64,000 nucleotides of DNA from Rhizobiales bacterium YIM 77505 (GCA_000745135.1 JQNH01000001.1:186001-250000), one strand, 5' to 3'; shown: positions 1 through 9,525, counted from the first letter of the stretch. The notes: generated by a model not told the origin, from the sequence alone. A program made the numbers and translations.

Positions 1-57
1 GTCTTGTTCGTGGTCATCATGACGCCGGCGCTCATCCAGGTGTTTGGCTGGAAATAG
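1..57 (+). CDS. C-terminal end of an unidentified membrane protein (partial)
   Basis: An open frame enters from the left edge and stops with TAG at 55-57. Only 18 residues are visible, VLFVVIMTPALIQVFGWK, most of them hydrophobic, so this is probably the last membrane segment of an integral membrane protein reading towards hemH. There is too little sequence to name a family. The 110 bp between this stop and hemH contain no obvious terminator, so the two genes could be cotranscribed. Confidence 0.55.
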   Translation, partial: VLFVVIMTPALIQVFGWK

Positions 58-167
58 GCCGGTACGTCCCTTTGCCGCGCCGTGGCGGTCTGGATTGGGA
101 CGAGGCGGGCGCTATGTGAAGGGACGGCGTCCTGACGGGGCGCCGCGAAGAGACCCCCGCGATCCCG

Positions 168-1226
168 ATGAGTCAGAACCGAGCCATCCTCGACGTCCGC
201 TCGCCGCGCCCGGCCGATCACCCGCCCGCCCGCTCCGGGCGGATCGGGGTGCTTCTGATGAACCTCGGCACGCCGGACGGGACCGATTACTGGTCCATGC
301 GCCGCTACCTCAAGGAGTTCCTCTCCGACCGCCGCGTCATCGAGACGCCACGGCTGATCTGGTGGCCGGTGCTCAACCTCATCGTGCTGACCAAGCGCCC
401 GGGCCCGAAAGGCCGCGACTACGCTTCGATCTGGAACAAGGAGCGGGATGAAGGGCCGCTCAAGACCATCACCCGCTCCCAGGCCGAGAAGCTGGCCGAG
501 CATCTTGCGACGCAGGCGGGCGACCGGGTCTTCGTCGACTGGGCCATGCGCTACGGCAATCCGCCGATCAAGGCCGCGATCGAGAACCTGCTTCGTCAGG
601 GCTGCGACCGTATCCTGCTCGTGCCGCTCTATCCGCAATACTCGGCGGCGACGTCGGCGACGGCCTGCGACCATGCCTTTCGGGCGCTGATGGAGATGCG
701 CTGGCAGCCGACCATCCGCGTCTCGCCGCCCTATCACGATGATCCCGTCTATATCGACGCCGTGGTCTCGGCCATGAGGCGTGAGCTTGGCAAGCTCGAC
801 TTCGAGCCCGAGGTGATCCTGGTCTCCTTCCACGGCGTGCCGAAGTCCTACCTTCTCAAGGGCGATCCCTACTACTGCCACTGTCACAAGACCTGGCGGC
901 TGATGCGGGAGGCCATGGGCTGGCCGGAGGAGCGCTTCCGCATGAGCTTCCAGTCGCGCTTTGGCAATGAGGAGTGGCTCAAGCCCTATACGGACGAAAC
1001 CGTGAAGGAATTGGCGAAGAGCGGCGTGAAGCGGCTCGCCGTCGTCGCGCCGGGCTTTTCCGCCGATTGCCTGGAGACGCTCGAAGAGCTCGACGGCGAG
1101 AACCGCCACTTCTTCGAGGAGAATGGCGGCGAACGGTTCGCTTATCTGCCCTGCCTCAACGACAGCGACGAGGGCATGCGCGTCATTTGCCACATTGTCG
1201 AGCGCGAACTGCAGGGATGGCTATAG
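168..1226 (+). CDS. hemH: Ferrochelatase
   Basis: Ferrochelatase inserts Fe2+ into protoporphyrin IX, the last step of protoheme synthesis, at the cytoplasmic face of the inner membrane. The 352 residues match the family length. Visible family signatures are LLMNLGTPDG near residue 28, PLYPQYSAATSA near 157 and the metal-site block VSFHGVPKSY near 220 with its conserved histidine, followed by a YYCHCHKT segment typical of alphaproteobacterial enzymes, and FQSRFG near 263. The ATG at 168 has a weak ribosome site; the next in-frame ATG at 259 would cut into the conserved MNLGTP strand, so 168 is preferred. Heme supply is relevant to the many cytochromes elsewhere in the window, but the gene is not linked to them. 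Confidence 0.96.
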   Translation: MSQNRAILDVRSPRPADHPPARSGRIGVLLMNLGTPDGTDYWSMRRYLKEFLSDRRVIETPRLIWWPVLNLIVLTKRPGPKGRDYASIWNKERDEGPLKTITRSQAEKLAEHLATQAGDRVFVDWAMRYGNPPIKAAIENLLRQGCDRILLVPLYPQYSAATSATACDHAFRALMEMRWQPTIRVSPPYHDDPVYIDAVVSAMRRELGKLDFEPEVILVSFHGVPKSYLLKGDPYYCHCHKTWRLMREAMGWPEERFRMSFQSRFGNEEWLKPYTDETVKELAKSGVKRLAVVAPGFSADCLETLEELDGENRHFFEENGGERFAYLPCLNDSDEGMRVICHIVERELQGWL

Positions 1227-1249
1227 GCTGAACCATCACGGCAGACGAG

Positions 1250-3043
1250 CTACGGGCTCTTGCTGCGATCCGCCCGCTCCTGGCCGGCAAGGGCGAGCGC
1301 TGCGTTGATGAGGCCCACATGGCTGAAGGCCTGCGGGAAGTTGCCAAGCATGCGGCCCGCTCTCGGGTCGTATTCCTCGGCGAACAGGCCGACATCGTTG
1401 CCGAGTGCAATCAGACGTTCGAACAGGCGAACGGCTTCCTCGCGACGCCCCTGTTTGGCATAAACCTGAACCAGCCAGAAGCTGCAGGCGAGGAAGGCGC
1501 CTTCTCCGGGCGGCAGGCCGTCATTGGTCGCGGCCGTATCGTAGCGGAGCACCAGACCGTCATGCACCAGCGTGCGTTCGATGGCTGCAACCGTACCGAG
1601 GACGCGGGTATCCTCAGGCGGCAGGAAGCCGACAAGAGGAATGAGGAGCAAGCTCGCGTCGAGGGTGCGGGAACCGTAAGCCTGGACGAAGGAATTGATC
1701 GCGGGATCGAAGCCCTTGGCGCAGACCTCGGCATGGATTTCGTCAGCAACGCGCCGCCAACGGTCAGCGGGCGAGTCCTGCGCGCCGTGGCCCCTCGCAA
1801 GTTTCGCCGCCCGATCAAAGGCGACCCAGGCCATGACCTTGGAATGGGTGAAGTGCTGACGCGGCCCCCGTACCTCCCAGATTCCCTCGTCGGGCTGGCG
1901 CCAGATCGTTTCCAGGTGCTCAAGGACCACGCGGCGGATCTCGTGCTGCCGCGGATGAGGCTCAAGTCCACCCCGCGCGGCTTGGAACAGGGCGTCGCCC
2001 ACTTCGCCGAATACGTCGAGCTGCAGTTGATTGAAAGCTGCGTTCCCGACGCGCACCGGGCGCGAGCCCTCATAGCCCGCGAGCCACGGTACCTCCCATT
2101 CGAGGAGCCGCCGCTCGCCGGCGAGCCCATACATGATCTGCATCTGGGCGGGGCTTCCCGCCACGGCCCTGAGAAGCCAGTCCCGCCAAGCGCGTGCCTC
2201 CTCGAAATAGCCGAGATTCATGAGGGCAAGCAGCGTGAACGTGGCGTCGCGTAGCCAGCAATAGCGGTAATCCCAGTTGCGGGTTCCTCCGATCCTTTCG
2301 GGAAGCGACGTGGTCGCCGCCGCGACAATGCCTCCGGTCGGAGCATATGTCAGGGCTTTCAGGGTGAGGACGGAACGCAGGACCGGCTCGCGCCACCGTC
2401 CGACCGGAGCGCAGCGGTCCGCAATCGTCCGCCACGCCGCTTGCGTTCGCAGAAGCGCATCTTCGGGATCCAGGGGAGGCGGCAGTGGGCCTGTGGAAGA
2501 GGTGTGGGTGAGGACAAAGGGCACCCGCTCCCCCGCTGCCACGGTGAAGCGCCCGACGGTGCGCATGTCCTGACCGTGGATGGCGACCGGTGTCCTCAAG
2601 AGCACGAGGTCGGGGCCGGCGATTGCCGTCAGCGTGCCATCGGGCTGGCGGTTCACCCAAGGCACGGTGCTTCCATAGTCGAAGCGCAGGACAAGCTCGA
2701 AATCGAACTCAACGGTGCCGCGTTCGCCGACGACGATACGCACAAGGTCAGACGCGTTGCCGTGGGTCGGCATGAAGTCGATGATCGTCGCAGTGCCCGT
2801 CGCGGTCTCGAATTGCGTTTGGAGAACGAGCGTCCCGTCGTCATACCGACGGGCAACATTCGGATGCGGATCGCGAGGCGTAATGAGCCAGCGCCCATTG
2901 TCGGACGTACCGAGAAGGGCGGCGAAGCAGGCCGGGCTGTCGAACCGCGGCCAGCACAACCAGTCGATCGAGCCGTCGCGCGCAACGAGCGCCGCCGTCT
3001 CGCGATCCCCGATGATCGCGTAGTCCTCGATGCGGGAGGCCAT
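1250..3043 (-). CDS. Glycoside hydrolase family 15 protein (trehalase/glucoamylase-like)
   Basis: A 597-residue cytoplasmic protein without signal peptide. It has the bacterial GH15 layout: an N-terminal beta-sandwich beginning IEDYAIIGDRETAALVARDG, then an (alpha/alpha)6 barrel. Barrel signatures include RNWDYRYCWLRDA near residue 275, the acid/base region EGIWEVRG with HFTHSKVMAW after it, and near the C-terminus GLFAEEYDP and GNFPQAFSHVGL. In this family such proteins hydrolyse alpha,alpha-trehalose or short alpha-glucans; the substrate cannot be decided here. The start was moved to the ATG at 3043 (MASRIEDYAI), which fits the family N-terminus; an upstream in-frame ATG at 3097 adds 18 unlike residues. 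It converges on hemH with only 23 bp between stop codons. No trehalose synthesis gene is nearby. Confidence 0.93.
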   Translation of the reverse strand: MASRIEDYAIIGDRETAALVARDGSIDWLCWPRFDSPACFAALLGTSDNGRWLITPRDPHPNVARRYDDGTLVLQTQFETATGTATIIDFMPTHGNASDLVRIVVGERGTVEFDFELVLRFDYGSTVPWVNRQPDGTLTAIAGPDLVLLRTPVAIHGQDMRTVGRFTVAAGERVPFVLTHTSSTGPLPPPLDPEDALLRTQAAWRTIADRCAPVGRWREPVLRSVLTLKALTYAPTGGIVAAATTSLPERIGGTRNWDYRYCWLRDATFTLLALMNLGYFEEARAWRDWLLRAVAGSPAQMQIMYGLAGERRLLEWEVPWLAGYEGSRPVRVGNAAFNQLQLDVFGEVGDALFQAARGGLEPHPRQHEIRRVVLEHLETIWRQPDEGIWEVRGPRQHFTHSKVMAWVAFDRAAKLARGHGAQDSPADRWRRVADEIHAEVCAKGFDPAINSFVQAYGSRTLDASLLLIPLVGFLPPEDTRVLGTVAAIERTLVHDGLVLRYDTAATNDGLPPGEGAFLACSFWLVQVYAKQGRREEAVRLFERLIALGNDVGLFAEEYDPRAGRMLGNFPQAFSHVGLINAALALAGQERADRSKSP

Positions 3044-3156
3044 ACCCCAACATGCACGCGTCCCGGGCGAGCGCAAGGGCAGCACCGGGTCAGGCAAGGC
3101 TCTGATATAACGAGAGCGATTGGCCGCGCGACAGCGGCATCACCTTGGGGGGCGCC

Positions 3157-4167
3157 ATGCCGCTTTCGTTCGGCTTCGATATCTTCGTCATCGCACTCGT
3201 CTTGCTTGTCATCGTCACGATCGCGCTCGGCGTCCGCACCGTCCCGCAGGGCTATGCCTATACGGTTGAGCGCTTCCGCCGCTATTCACGCACGCTCGGA
3301 CCAGGGCTTGGGCTGATCATCCCTTACGTCGAGACGATCGGGCACAAGATGAACATGATGGAGCAGGTGCTCGACATCCCAAGTCAAGAAGCGTTCACCC
3401 GCGACAATGCCGCCGTCACCATCGACGCGGCGGCCTTCTACCAAGTGCTCGATCCGGCGCGGGCGGCCTATGAGGTGGCCGACCTGCAGAACGCCCTGCT
3501 CACGCTCACCATGACGAACATCCGCACGGTCGTCGGCTCCATGGATCTCGACCAGCTGCTCTCCCATCGCGACGAGATCAACGAGCGCCTGCTGCGGGTC
3601 ATGGACGCCGCGGCCGCGCCCTGGGGCGTCAAGGTCACGCGCATTGAGATCAAGGATATCCTGCCGCCTGCCGATCTTGCCGGGGCAATGGCCCGCCAGA
3701 TGAAGGCCGAGCGCGAGAAGCGGGCCGCGGTGCTGGAGGCGGAGGGTCTGCGTCAGGCGGAGATCCTGCGTGCCGAGGGGCAGAAGCAGGCGCAAATCCT
3801 GGCTGCTGAGGGCCGCAAGGAGGCTGCCTTCCGGGATGCGGAGGCCCGCGAGCGCCTGGCGGAAGCGGAGGCGAAGGCGACGGCGATGGTGAGCGAGGCG
3901 ATCGCAAGAGGGGACCTTTCGGCCGCCAACTTCCTGGTGGCCGAGAAATACATCGAGGCCATCCGCGCGCTCGCCACGGCACCGAACCAGAAGGTGCTGA
4001 TCCTCCCCACCGAGCTTGGTGGCATTGCGGGCACGCTCGGCGGCATCGCCGAGATCACACGGGCGGTGTTCGGCGACGGCGCGATTGGGTCCCAGGCACG
4101 CCCGCCGCGCAGCCTTCCGCCCGCACCAGCGGAGTCCGCCCCGGGCGGTGAGGGCGCGCGGGCATGA
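3157..4167 (+). CDS. SPFH/Band 7 domain membrane protein (QmcA/stomatin-like)
   Basis: A 336-residue inner-membrane protein. One N-terminal hydrophobic anchor (about residues 5-26) is followed by the Band 7 domain starting at VPQGYAYTVERF, then a long alanine- and glutamate-rich coiled coil (about 175-250, EREKRAAVLEAEG and repeated AEG(R/Q)K blocks) and a proline-rich tail. SPFH proteins form large membrane rings and work with NfeD partners and proteases in membrane microdomains. The ATG at 3157 is chosen because GGGGGG lies just upstream; a TTG at 3145 is the only earlier option. It overlaps the NfeD gene by four bases (ATGA), so the two are translationally coupled, the usual arrangement for this pair. 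Confidence 0.93.
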   Translation: MPLSFGFDIFVIALVLLVIVTIALGVRTVPQGYAYTVERFRRYSRTLGPGLGLIIPYVETIGHKMNMMEQVLDIPSQEAFTRDNAAVTIDAAAFYQVLDPARAAYEVADLQNALLTLTMTNIRTVVGSMDLDQLLSHRDEINERLLRVMDAAAAPWGVKVTRIEIKDILPPADLAGAMARQMKAEREKRAAVLEAEGLRQAEILRAEGQKQAQILAAEGRKEAAFRDAEARERLAEAEAKATAMVSEAIARGDLSAANFLVAEKYIEAIRALATAPNQKVLILPTELGGIAGTLGGIAEITRAVFGDGAIGSQARPPRSLPPAPAESAPGGEGARA

Positions 4168-4610
4168 TCGGCGTCATCCTCGACCTTGGCCCCTGGAGCT
4201 GGATCATCCTCGGGGTTGTCCTGATCGGCCTGGAGCTTGCTGCGCCGGGAGTGTTTCTCCTCTGGCTTGGGCTTGCCGCGGTGCTCACGGGGCTCGCGGA
4301 TGCTGCCCTCGACCTGTCCTGGCAGGGCTCGGCCCTGCTTTTCGCCCTGCTCGCCGTCGGCGCTGTGCTCCTTGGCCGGGTGCTGACACGCCAAAGGGAT
4401 GAGGAGGCGGCTGCTCCTGCAGCCCTCAACCGACGCGCCCATGCGCTCATTGGCCGAGAGTTCACCCTTGAGACGGCCATCGAGGGTGGGAGCGGGCGTG
4501 TCCGGGTCGATGATTCGTCCTGGCGCGTCGTCGGACCGGACGCGCCGGCGGGCACCCGCGTCCGGGTCGTGCGCGCTGATGGCGCCATCCTGGTTGTGGA
4601 GCGCGCGTAG
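4164..4610 (+). CDS. NfeD family protein
   Basis: A 148-residue protein with three predicted membrane segments in the first 75 residues (WSWIILGVVLIGLELAAPG, then GLAAVLTGLADAALDL, then SALLFALLAVGAVLLGRVL) and a soluble C-terminal OB-fold, about residues 90-148, with the typical GRVRVDDSSWRVVGPD stretch. This is the short, protease-less NfeD form that partners with SPFH proteins. It starts in the ATGA overlap with the upstream SPFH gene. The role of the pair (membrane microdomain organisation, quality control) is known only in outline for the family. Confidence 0.9.
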   Translation: MIGVILDLGPWSWIILGVVLIGLELAAPGVFLLWLGLAAVLTGLADAALDLSWQGSALLFALLAVGAVLLGRVLTRQRDEEAAAPAALNRRAHALIGREFTLETAIEGGSGRVRVDDSSWRVVGPDAPAGTRVRVVRADGAILVVERA

Positions 4611-4670
4611 CCGCTATTCCGCCCTTGTCCATCCGGGCGCGCGCAGACAGACCCGAAATGGTGTGACCGC

Positions 4671-5660
4671 TTATGCCACTCCTGCCCGCAACAGGTCGAG
4701 GAAGTGGACGAGGCCGATCGGCCGGTTGTCCTCGACCACGATCAGCGAGGTGATCTTGGCGCGCTCTTGGATCTCGAGCGCCGTGGCGAGCAGCGCGTCG
4801 GGGCGGATGGTGCGCGGCGTGCGTGTCATCACCGCCGTTACCGGCAGCATGGGCAGGTCGGGCGTCAGGTGGCGGCGCAGGTCACCATCGGTGACGATGC
4901 CGGCGAGCGTCCCATCCTCGTTCACGACGATGACGCTGCCGAAGCCTTTTCGGCTGATCTCCGCAATGGCCTCCTCCATGCGCGCCCCGATCGGCACGAT
5001 GGGCAGGCGCTCGCCGACATGCATGATGTCGCGCACCAGCCTGAGCTGCGCGCCGAGCTTGCCGCCTGGATGGAACACGCGAAAATCCTGAGCCGAGAAG
5101 CCGCGCCGTTCGAGGAGGGCAATGGCAAGCGCGTCGCCGAGCGCCAGCTGCATCGTCGTCGAGGTGGTGGGCGCAAGCCCGTTGGGGCAGGCCTCGGGCG
5201 CCTTCGGCAGGACCAGCCGAATGTCGGCCTGACGTCCGAGTGTCGACGTTGCGTTCGATGTCAAGCCGATCAAGGTCACGCGAAATCGCTTGGCATAGGC
5301 GATGAGGTCGGAAAGCTCGGTCGTCTCGCCCGACCAGGACAGGGCAAGGATCACGTCCTCCGGCTGCACCATGCCGAGGTCGCCATGGCTTGCCTCGCCG
5401 GGGTGGACGTAATAGGCCGGCGTGCCGGTGGAGGCGAGGGTGGCCGCGATCTTACGCCCGATATGGCCTGACTTGCCCATTCCAGTGACGATCACCCGGC
5501 CCTTGGCCGCTGCAATGGTGGTGACGGCCTCGGCAAAGGGCTCGCCAAGGCCGTCCTCAATCGCCTTCATGAGAATGGTGAGACCGTCGCGCTCGGTGGC
5601 GAGCGTCCGCAGCGCCGAGGCGAGGGGGGAGGTATCGGATTTCGTCTGTGGCAGCGCCAT
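4671..5660 (-). CDS. kdsD: Arabinose-5-phosphate isomerase (KdsD/KpsF)
   Basis: Interconverts D-ribulose 5-phosphate and D-arabinose 5-phosphate, the first step toward Kdo in the lipopolysaccharide core. 329 residues in the standard order: an SIS sugar-isomerase domain (about 40-190, with VIVTGMGKSGHIGRKIAATL, the PGEASHGDLG block and LSWSGETTEL) and two CBS domains (about 205-325). The ATG at 5660 gives the expected N-terminus. It is transcribed away from the beta-barrel gene with a 133-bp shared upstream region. Together with galU and galE nearby it points to lipopolysaccharide or exopolysaccharide precursor supply. Confidence 0.95.
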   Translation of the reverse strand: MALPQTKSDTSPLASALRTLATERDGLTILMKAIEDGLGEPFAEAVTTIAAAKGRVIVTGMGKSGHIGRKIAATLASTGTPAYYVHPGEASHGDLGMVQPEDVILALSWSGETTELSDLIAYAKRFRVTLIGLTSNATSTLGRQADIRLVLPKAPEACPNGLAPTTSTTMQLALGDALAIALLERRGFSAQDFRVFHPGGKLGAQLRLVRDIMHVGERLPIVPIGARMEEAIAEISRKGFGSVIVVNEDGTLAGIVTDGDLRRHLTPDLPMLPVTAVMTRTPRTIRPDALLATALEIQERAKITSLIVVEDNRPIGLVHFLDLLRAGVA

Positions 5661-5723
5661 AGGCGCCCTCTAGCATGGGCACGAGCGTCAAGGCGACCCC
5701 AACGCCAGCTCCGCTTACCCCCC

Positions 5724-5756
5724 GTTAACCGTCTGCATTGTAGCGCTGTTAACCAT
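5724..5756. promoter_or_regulatory. Pair of TTAACC motifs resembling CtrA half-sites
   Basis: The intergenic region between kdsD and the beta-barrel gene holds GTTAACC at 5724-5730 and GTTAACCAT at 5748-5756, 24 bp apart in the same orientation. TTAACCAT is the known half-site form for the alphaproteobacterial cell-cycle regulator CtrA. The sites lie 38-70 bp upstream of the beta-barrel start. Assignment to CtrA is inference from the motif only. Confidence 0.35.
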
Positions 5757-5793
5757 ACTGCCGCCCGCCGGCGGCTCGCCGTGCGCGGAGCCC

Positions 5794-7350
5794 ATGCCGC
5801 CCGTCACCGTCCAGCGGTCGATTTCCTTGCGGAGCGTCGTCGCCGTGCTGATGCTCGGCACAGCCCTCACGGGCCTGTCGGACGCTCTTGCACAGGAGAT
5901 CGGCGAGATGCGCCTGCGCGGTCTTGCGAATGTCCGTTCCCCGACCGCCCTGCCGACGCTGGCCCCTCATGATGCCTCGGCGCTGAACGTTGAGGCCGGC
6001 ACCGGCGCGCAACGGGTTGGCCTGCCGTTGCGCTCCTCAGCCCGGCTCAGGACACGCCGCGCCCGCTCGCCAGTTGTAGGGGAGGTCCGCGCCCGCCGAG
6101 TCCGGGCCGCGGTGATCTCCCCCAACCTGGCACGGGAGGTGCAGCCGATGGTCGTCGGCTTGCCGGATCCCCCGCCACCTCCGCTACGGCGTCGGCGCCG
6201 GCCAGCGGAGGAGGATCCTTATGCGCAGCTTGGCCTGCGGCTCGGCGGGATCACCGTTCTGCCTGCCCTCCAGGAGAGTGTTGGCTACGACTCGAACCCG
6301 AATCGTGCCTCTGCGGGCCGCAAGGGCTCGTTTGTCTCGCGGACGGAGGGCGAGGTGGTGCTCCGGAGCGACTGGCCGACCCACGCGCTCACCGGGTTTC
6401 TGCGCGGGAGCTACAGCGCCTATCCCGAGGTGAGAGGAGCAGACCGTCCCGAAGGAGAGGGGCGGATCGCCTTGCGGCTCGATGCAACCCGTGACACGCA
6501 GCTGGACATCGAGGGACATGGGCGCCTCGACACCGAACGGCCGGGGAGCCCGGAACTCGGCGTTGCGGTGCGCGAGCGCCCGCTGGTCGCGGTCGCCGGT
6601 ACTTCGCTCGGCGTGACGCAGCGTTTCAACCGCCTGCTCGTTGGGCTCCGCGGCACCGTGGACCGGACCCTCTACGAGGACGCCACGCTTCCCGACGGCA
6701 GCATCCTCGACCAGAGTGATCGGAACAATACGCAATACGGGGTGCGGGCCCGGATCGGTTATGAGGTGACGCCAGGCCTGATCCCGTTCGTCGAGGGGCT
6801 CGCCGACAGGCGGGTGCATGACAACCGGATCGACCGAGCAGGCTTTCGACGCGATTCGGACGGGGTCGGCGCGAGAGCCGGCTCCACCTTCGAGATCACC
6901 CGGACGCTCACCGGCGAAGCGGCAGTGGGCGTCCAGCAGCGCACCTACGACGACCCCGTTCTCAAGGATCTTCGCGGCCCGCTGGTCGATGCTGCCATCG
7001 TCTGGTCGGCGAGCCCGCTGACGACCATTCGTCTGCGGGCCCAGAGCCGGGTCGATGAGACAAACATCGCCAATGCCAGCGGAATCCTCGTGCAGAGCGC
7101 CGGGCTCGAGGTGCAGCATGACCTGCGGCGCAACCTCAGCGTCACCGCCGGGCTCACCCTGTCGGAGAGCGACTACAAGGGCGTCAGCCTGCGGGAGGAG
7201 ACCCTGACCGGGACGATCCGGGCCGACTACAAGCTCACACGCTCCGTCGTGCTGCGCGCCAGCTTCACCCACGAGCGCCTGAAGAGCACCGCCCCAGGCT
7301 CCGACTACAGCGCCGACGTCTTCCTCCTGGGACTGCGATTTCAACCGTAG
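5794..7350 (+). CDS. Outer membrane beta-barrel protein (BBP2_2/DUF2320-like)
   Basis: A 518-residue exported protein. It has a signal peptide (hydrophobic core VVAVLMLGTALTGL, likely cleavage after DALA near residue 34), then an arginine- and proline-rich linker (about 70-145, including PPPPPLRRRRRP), then a long C-terminal region of alternating amphipathic strands ending in FLLGLRFQP, an aromatic-proximal C-terminus as in outer-membrane barrels. The segment QESVGYDSNPNRASAGR and the strand pattern resemble the putative beta-barrel porin 2 family, often found beside polysaccharide genes. Its neighbours kdsD, galU and galE support an envelope or polysaccharide export role. Substrate unknown. 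Confidence 0.8.
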   Translation: MPPVTVQRSISLRSVVAVLMLGTALTGLSDALAQEIGEMRLRGLANVRSPTALPTLAPHDASALNVEAGTGAQRVGLPLRSSARLRTRRARSPVVGEVRARRVRAAVISPNLAREVQPMVVGLPDPPPPPLRRRRRPAEEDPYAQLGLRLGGITVLPALQESVGYDSNPNRASAGRKGSFVSRTEGEVVLRSDWPTHALTGFLRGSYSAYPEVRGADRPEGEGRIALRLDATRDTQLDIEGHGRLDTERPGSPELGVAVRERPLVAVAGTSLGVTQRFNRLLVGLRGTVDRTLYEDATLPDGSILDQSDRNNTQYGVRARIGYEVTPGLIPFVEGLADRRVHDNRIDRAGFRRDSDGVGARAGSTFEITRTLTGEAAVGVQQRTYDDPVLKDLRGPLVDAAIVWSASPLTTIRLRAQSRVDETNIANASGILVQSAGLEVQHDLRRNLSVTAGLTLSESDYKGVSLREETLTGTIRADYKLTRSVVLRASFTHERLKSTAPGSDYSADVFLLGLRFQP

Positions 7351-7369
7351 CCGGTGGGAAAGCGCGGCC

Positions 7370-8227
7370 TCAGCGCGTCAGCAGCTTCTCCAACTCCCTT
7401 CGGAGCGGCTCCGCCAATTCCTCGCGGTCGAGCGCATAGGCGACGTTGGCCGTAAGGAAGCCGAGCTTGGAGCCGCAATCATAGATCTCGCCGTCGAAGC
7501 GCGCCGCATGGAAAGGCTGCGTCTGCGCGAGCTTGATCATGGCGTCGGTGAGCTGAATCTCGCCACCGGCGCCGCGCTCCTGTCCCTCGAGAATCGCGAA
7601 GATCTCCGGCTGCAGGATGTAGCGGCCTGAGATTGCGAGATTGGAGGGCGCAGTCCCTTTGGGCGGTTTCTCGACCATCTGCGTGATGCGCATGTCGGCG
7701 TCGACCCCGCAGATGCCGTATTGATGCGTCTGATCGTCCGGCACCTCGTAGACGGCGACGATGTTGCCGCCGGTGCGCTCATAGGTCTTGACCATTTGGG
7801 CAAGGCAGGATGGCCCATGATGGAGCATGTCCGGCAGGAGCAGGGCGAAGGGCTCGTTGCCGACGATCTCTCGCGCGCACCAGACGGCATGGCCCAGGCC
7901 AAGCGGAGCCTGCTGGCGCGTGAAGCTCGTCGCTCCGGCGGCCGGCAGGTCGCGGGCCAGCGCCTCGAGTTCCTTCGTCTTGTTGCGCTCGGCGAGCGTG
8001 CGGTCGAGCTCATAGGCGATGTCGAAATGATCCTCGATCACGCCCTTGTTGCGTCCGGTGACGAAGACGAAATGCTCGATGCCTGCCTCCCGCGCCTCGT
8101 CGACCACATGCTGCACCACGGGCCGGTCCACGACGGTCAGCATTTCCTTCGGAACGGCCTTGGTGGCCGGGAGGAATCGGGTGCCGAGGCCGGCAACGGG
8201 CAGGACGGCTTTGCGGATGCGCTTCAT
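7370..8227 (-). CDS. galU: UTP--glucose-1-phosphate uridylyltransferase
   Basis: Makes UDP-glucose from UTP and glucose 1-phosphate in the cytoplasm. 285 residues. The nucleotidyltransferase signature [18 protein letters not shown] is at residues 6-23, followed by the family motifs [26 protein letters not shown] and [19 protein letters not shown]. The start at 8227 ([10 protein letters not shown]) matches the family; the frame is open further upstream but the extra 27 residues are unlike GalU. It is divergent from galE, and the two enzymes act consecutively (UDP-glucose, then UDP-galactose). Confidence 0.96.
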   Translation of the reverse strand: MKRIRKAVLPVAGLGTRFLPATKAVPKEMLTVVDRPVVQHVVDEAREAGIEHFVFVTGRNKGVIEDHFDIAYELDRTLAERNKTKELEALARDLPAAGATSFTRQQAPLGLGHAVWCAREIVGNEPFALLLPDMLHHGPSCLAQMVKTYERTGGNIVAVYEVPDDQTHQYGICGVDADMRITQMVEKPPKGTAPSNLAISGRYILQPEIFAILEGQERGAGGEIQLTDAMIKLAQTQPFHAARFDGEIYDCGSKLGFLTANVAYALDREELAEPLRRELEKLLTR

Positions 8228-8441
8228 GGGAGGTCTGGTTGTGTGTCGGAGCGGGATTCGGTGGCGAGGAGTAGCCGCCAAGCGCCAAGGTGGGAAGTCC
8301 GCCATCAACGGATAAGGCCGTGATTCGGTTCAACTGCCCTCCAGGCCTTGTCTATGGAGCAAGGTCCGGGCAGGAGGGACCCTCCTTGGTCGGTCATGAA
8401 AGCCTTCAGAGTTATTCTCGGGCAAGAGAGCGGGGGAGCGG

Positions 8442-9431
8442 ATGACGGTTCTGGTGACGGGTGGGGCCGGCTACATCGGCAGCCACATGGTGCTCGCCCT
8501 GTTGGATGCGGGTGAGGAGGTGGTCGTTATCGACAACCTGTCCACCGGCTTCGACTGGGTGCTGCCGCCGGAGGTCGAGCTCGTGGTTGGCGACATGGGC
8601 GATCAGGCGCTCGTTGAGGGTGTGATCCGTCGCCGCGGCGTCGACGCCATCGCGCATTTCGCGGCCAAGATCGTGGTCCCGGAATCGGTCGCCGATCCGC
8701 TCGGCTATTACCTCAACAACACGGTGAAGTCGCGCGCCCTCATCGAGGCCGCCGTTCGGGCCGGCGTCGCGCACTTCATTTTCTCCTCCACCGCCGCGGT
8801 TTATGGCGAGCCCGCCGTGGTGCCGGTGCCGGAGGATCTTCCTCTGAGCCCCGTCTCGCCTTACGGCCGCTCGAAGCTGATGACCGAGTGGATGCTGGCG
8901 GACGCGGCCTATGCCCATGGGCTCCGCTATGTCGTTCTGCGCTATTTCAACGTGGCGGGGGCCGATCCGCAGGGCCGCGCAGGCCAATCGACACCGAACG
9001 CCACTCATCTCATCAAGGTTGCCGCGCAGACCGCCCTCGGGGACAGGCCGCGGATGGAGGTGTTCGGGACCGACTACCCCACCGCGGACGGTTCATGCGT
9101 GCGCGATTACATCCAGGTGAGCGACCTCGCCGCTGCCCATCTGAGCGCGCTCGCGCATCTGCGGAAGGGCGGTGAGAGCCTGACCCTGAACTGCGGATAC
9201 GGTCGGGGCTACTCGGTCCTGGAGGTCATCGAGGTGGTGAAGCGGGTGTCAGGCGTCGACTTCGAGGTCAGGATCTCGCCGCGCCGTCCGGGTGATCCCG
9301 CGCAAATCGTTGCCAAAGCGGACAGAATCCGCGAGCGCCTCGGCTGGAGGCCGCACTACGACGATCTGGAGGCCATCGTCGCCCAGGCGCTTGCCTGGGA
9401 GAGGAGCCTAAAGCAGCGCAATCTGCGCTGA
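8442..9431 (+). CDS. galE: UDP-glucose 4-epimerase
   Basis: Extended short-chain dehydrogenase that interconverts UDP-glucose and UDP-galactose with bound NAD. 329 residues. The Rossmann motif GGAGYIGSHM is at residues 7-16; the catalytic Ser-Tyr-Lys set appears as SSTAAVYG and SPYGRSK near 120-147, and the nucleotide-sugar region as RYFNVAGADP near 168. A strong ribosome site (GGGGGAGCGG) precedes the ATG. It is divergently arranged with galU across 214 bp, which supports a joint role in surface-polysaccharide precursors. Confidence 0.95.
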   Translation: MTVLVTGGAGYIGSHMVLALLDAGEEVVVIDNLSTGFDWVLPPEVELVVGDMGDQALVEGVIRRRGVDAIAHFAAKIVVPESVADPLGYYLNNTVKSRALIEAAVRAGVAHFIFSSTAAVYGEPAVVPVPEDLPLSPVSPYGRSKLMTEWMLADAAYAHGLRYVVLRYFNVAGADPQGRAGQSTPNATHLIKVAAQTALGDRPRMEVFGTDYPTADGSCVRDYIQVSDLAAAHLSALAHLRKGGESLTLNCGYGRGYSVLEVIEVVKRVSGVDFEVRISPRRPGDPAQIVAKADRIRERLGWRPHYDDLEAIVAQALAWERSLKQRNLR

Positions 9432-9525
9432 TCCTGTGGCACAGCCGCATCAGTCAACCGAGTGTTCATCATGATAATGTCCCATTCCTGCGGGAAACGG
9501 CCAAAAAGCCCGTGGGGGGAGAACC

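Noticed and set aside
8327-8333. GGTTCAA in the galU-galE gap as a possible T-loop of a tRNA gene
   Set aside because: No acceptor or anticodon stem can be formed around it and no CCA-end pattern appears at the right distance.
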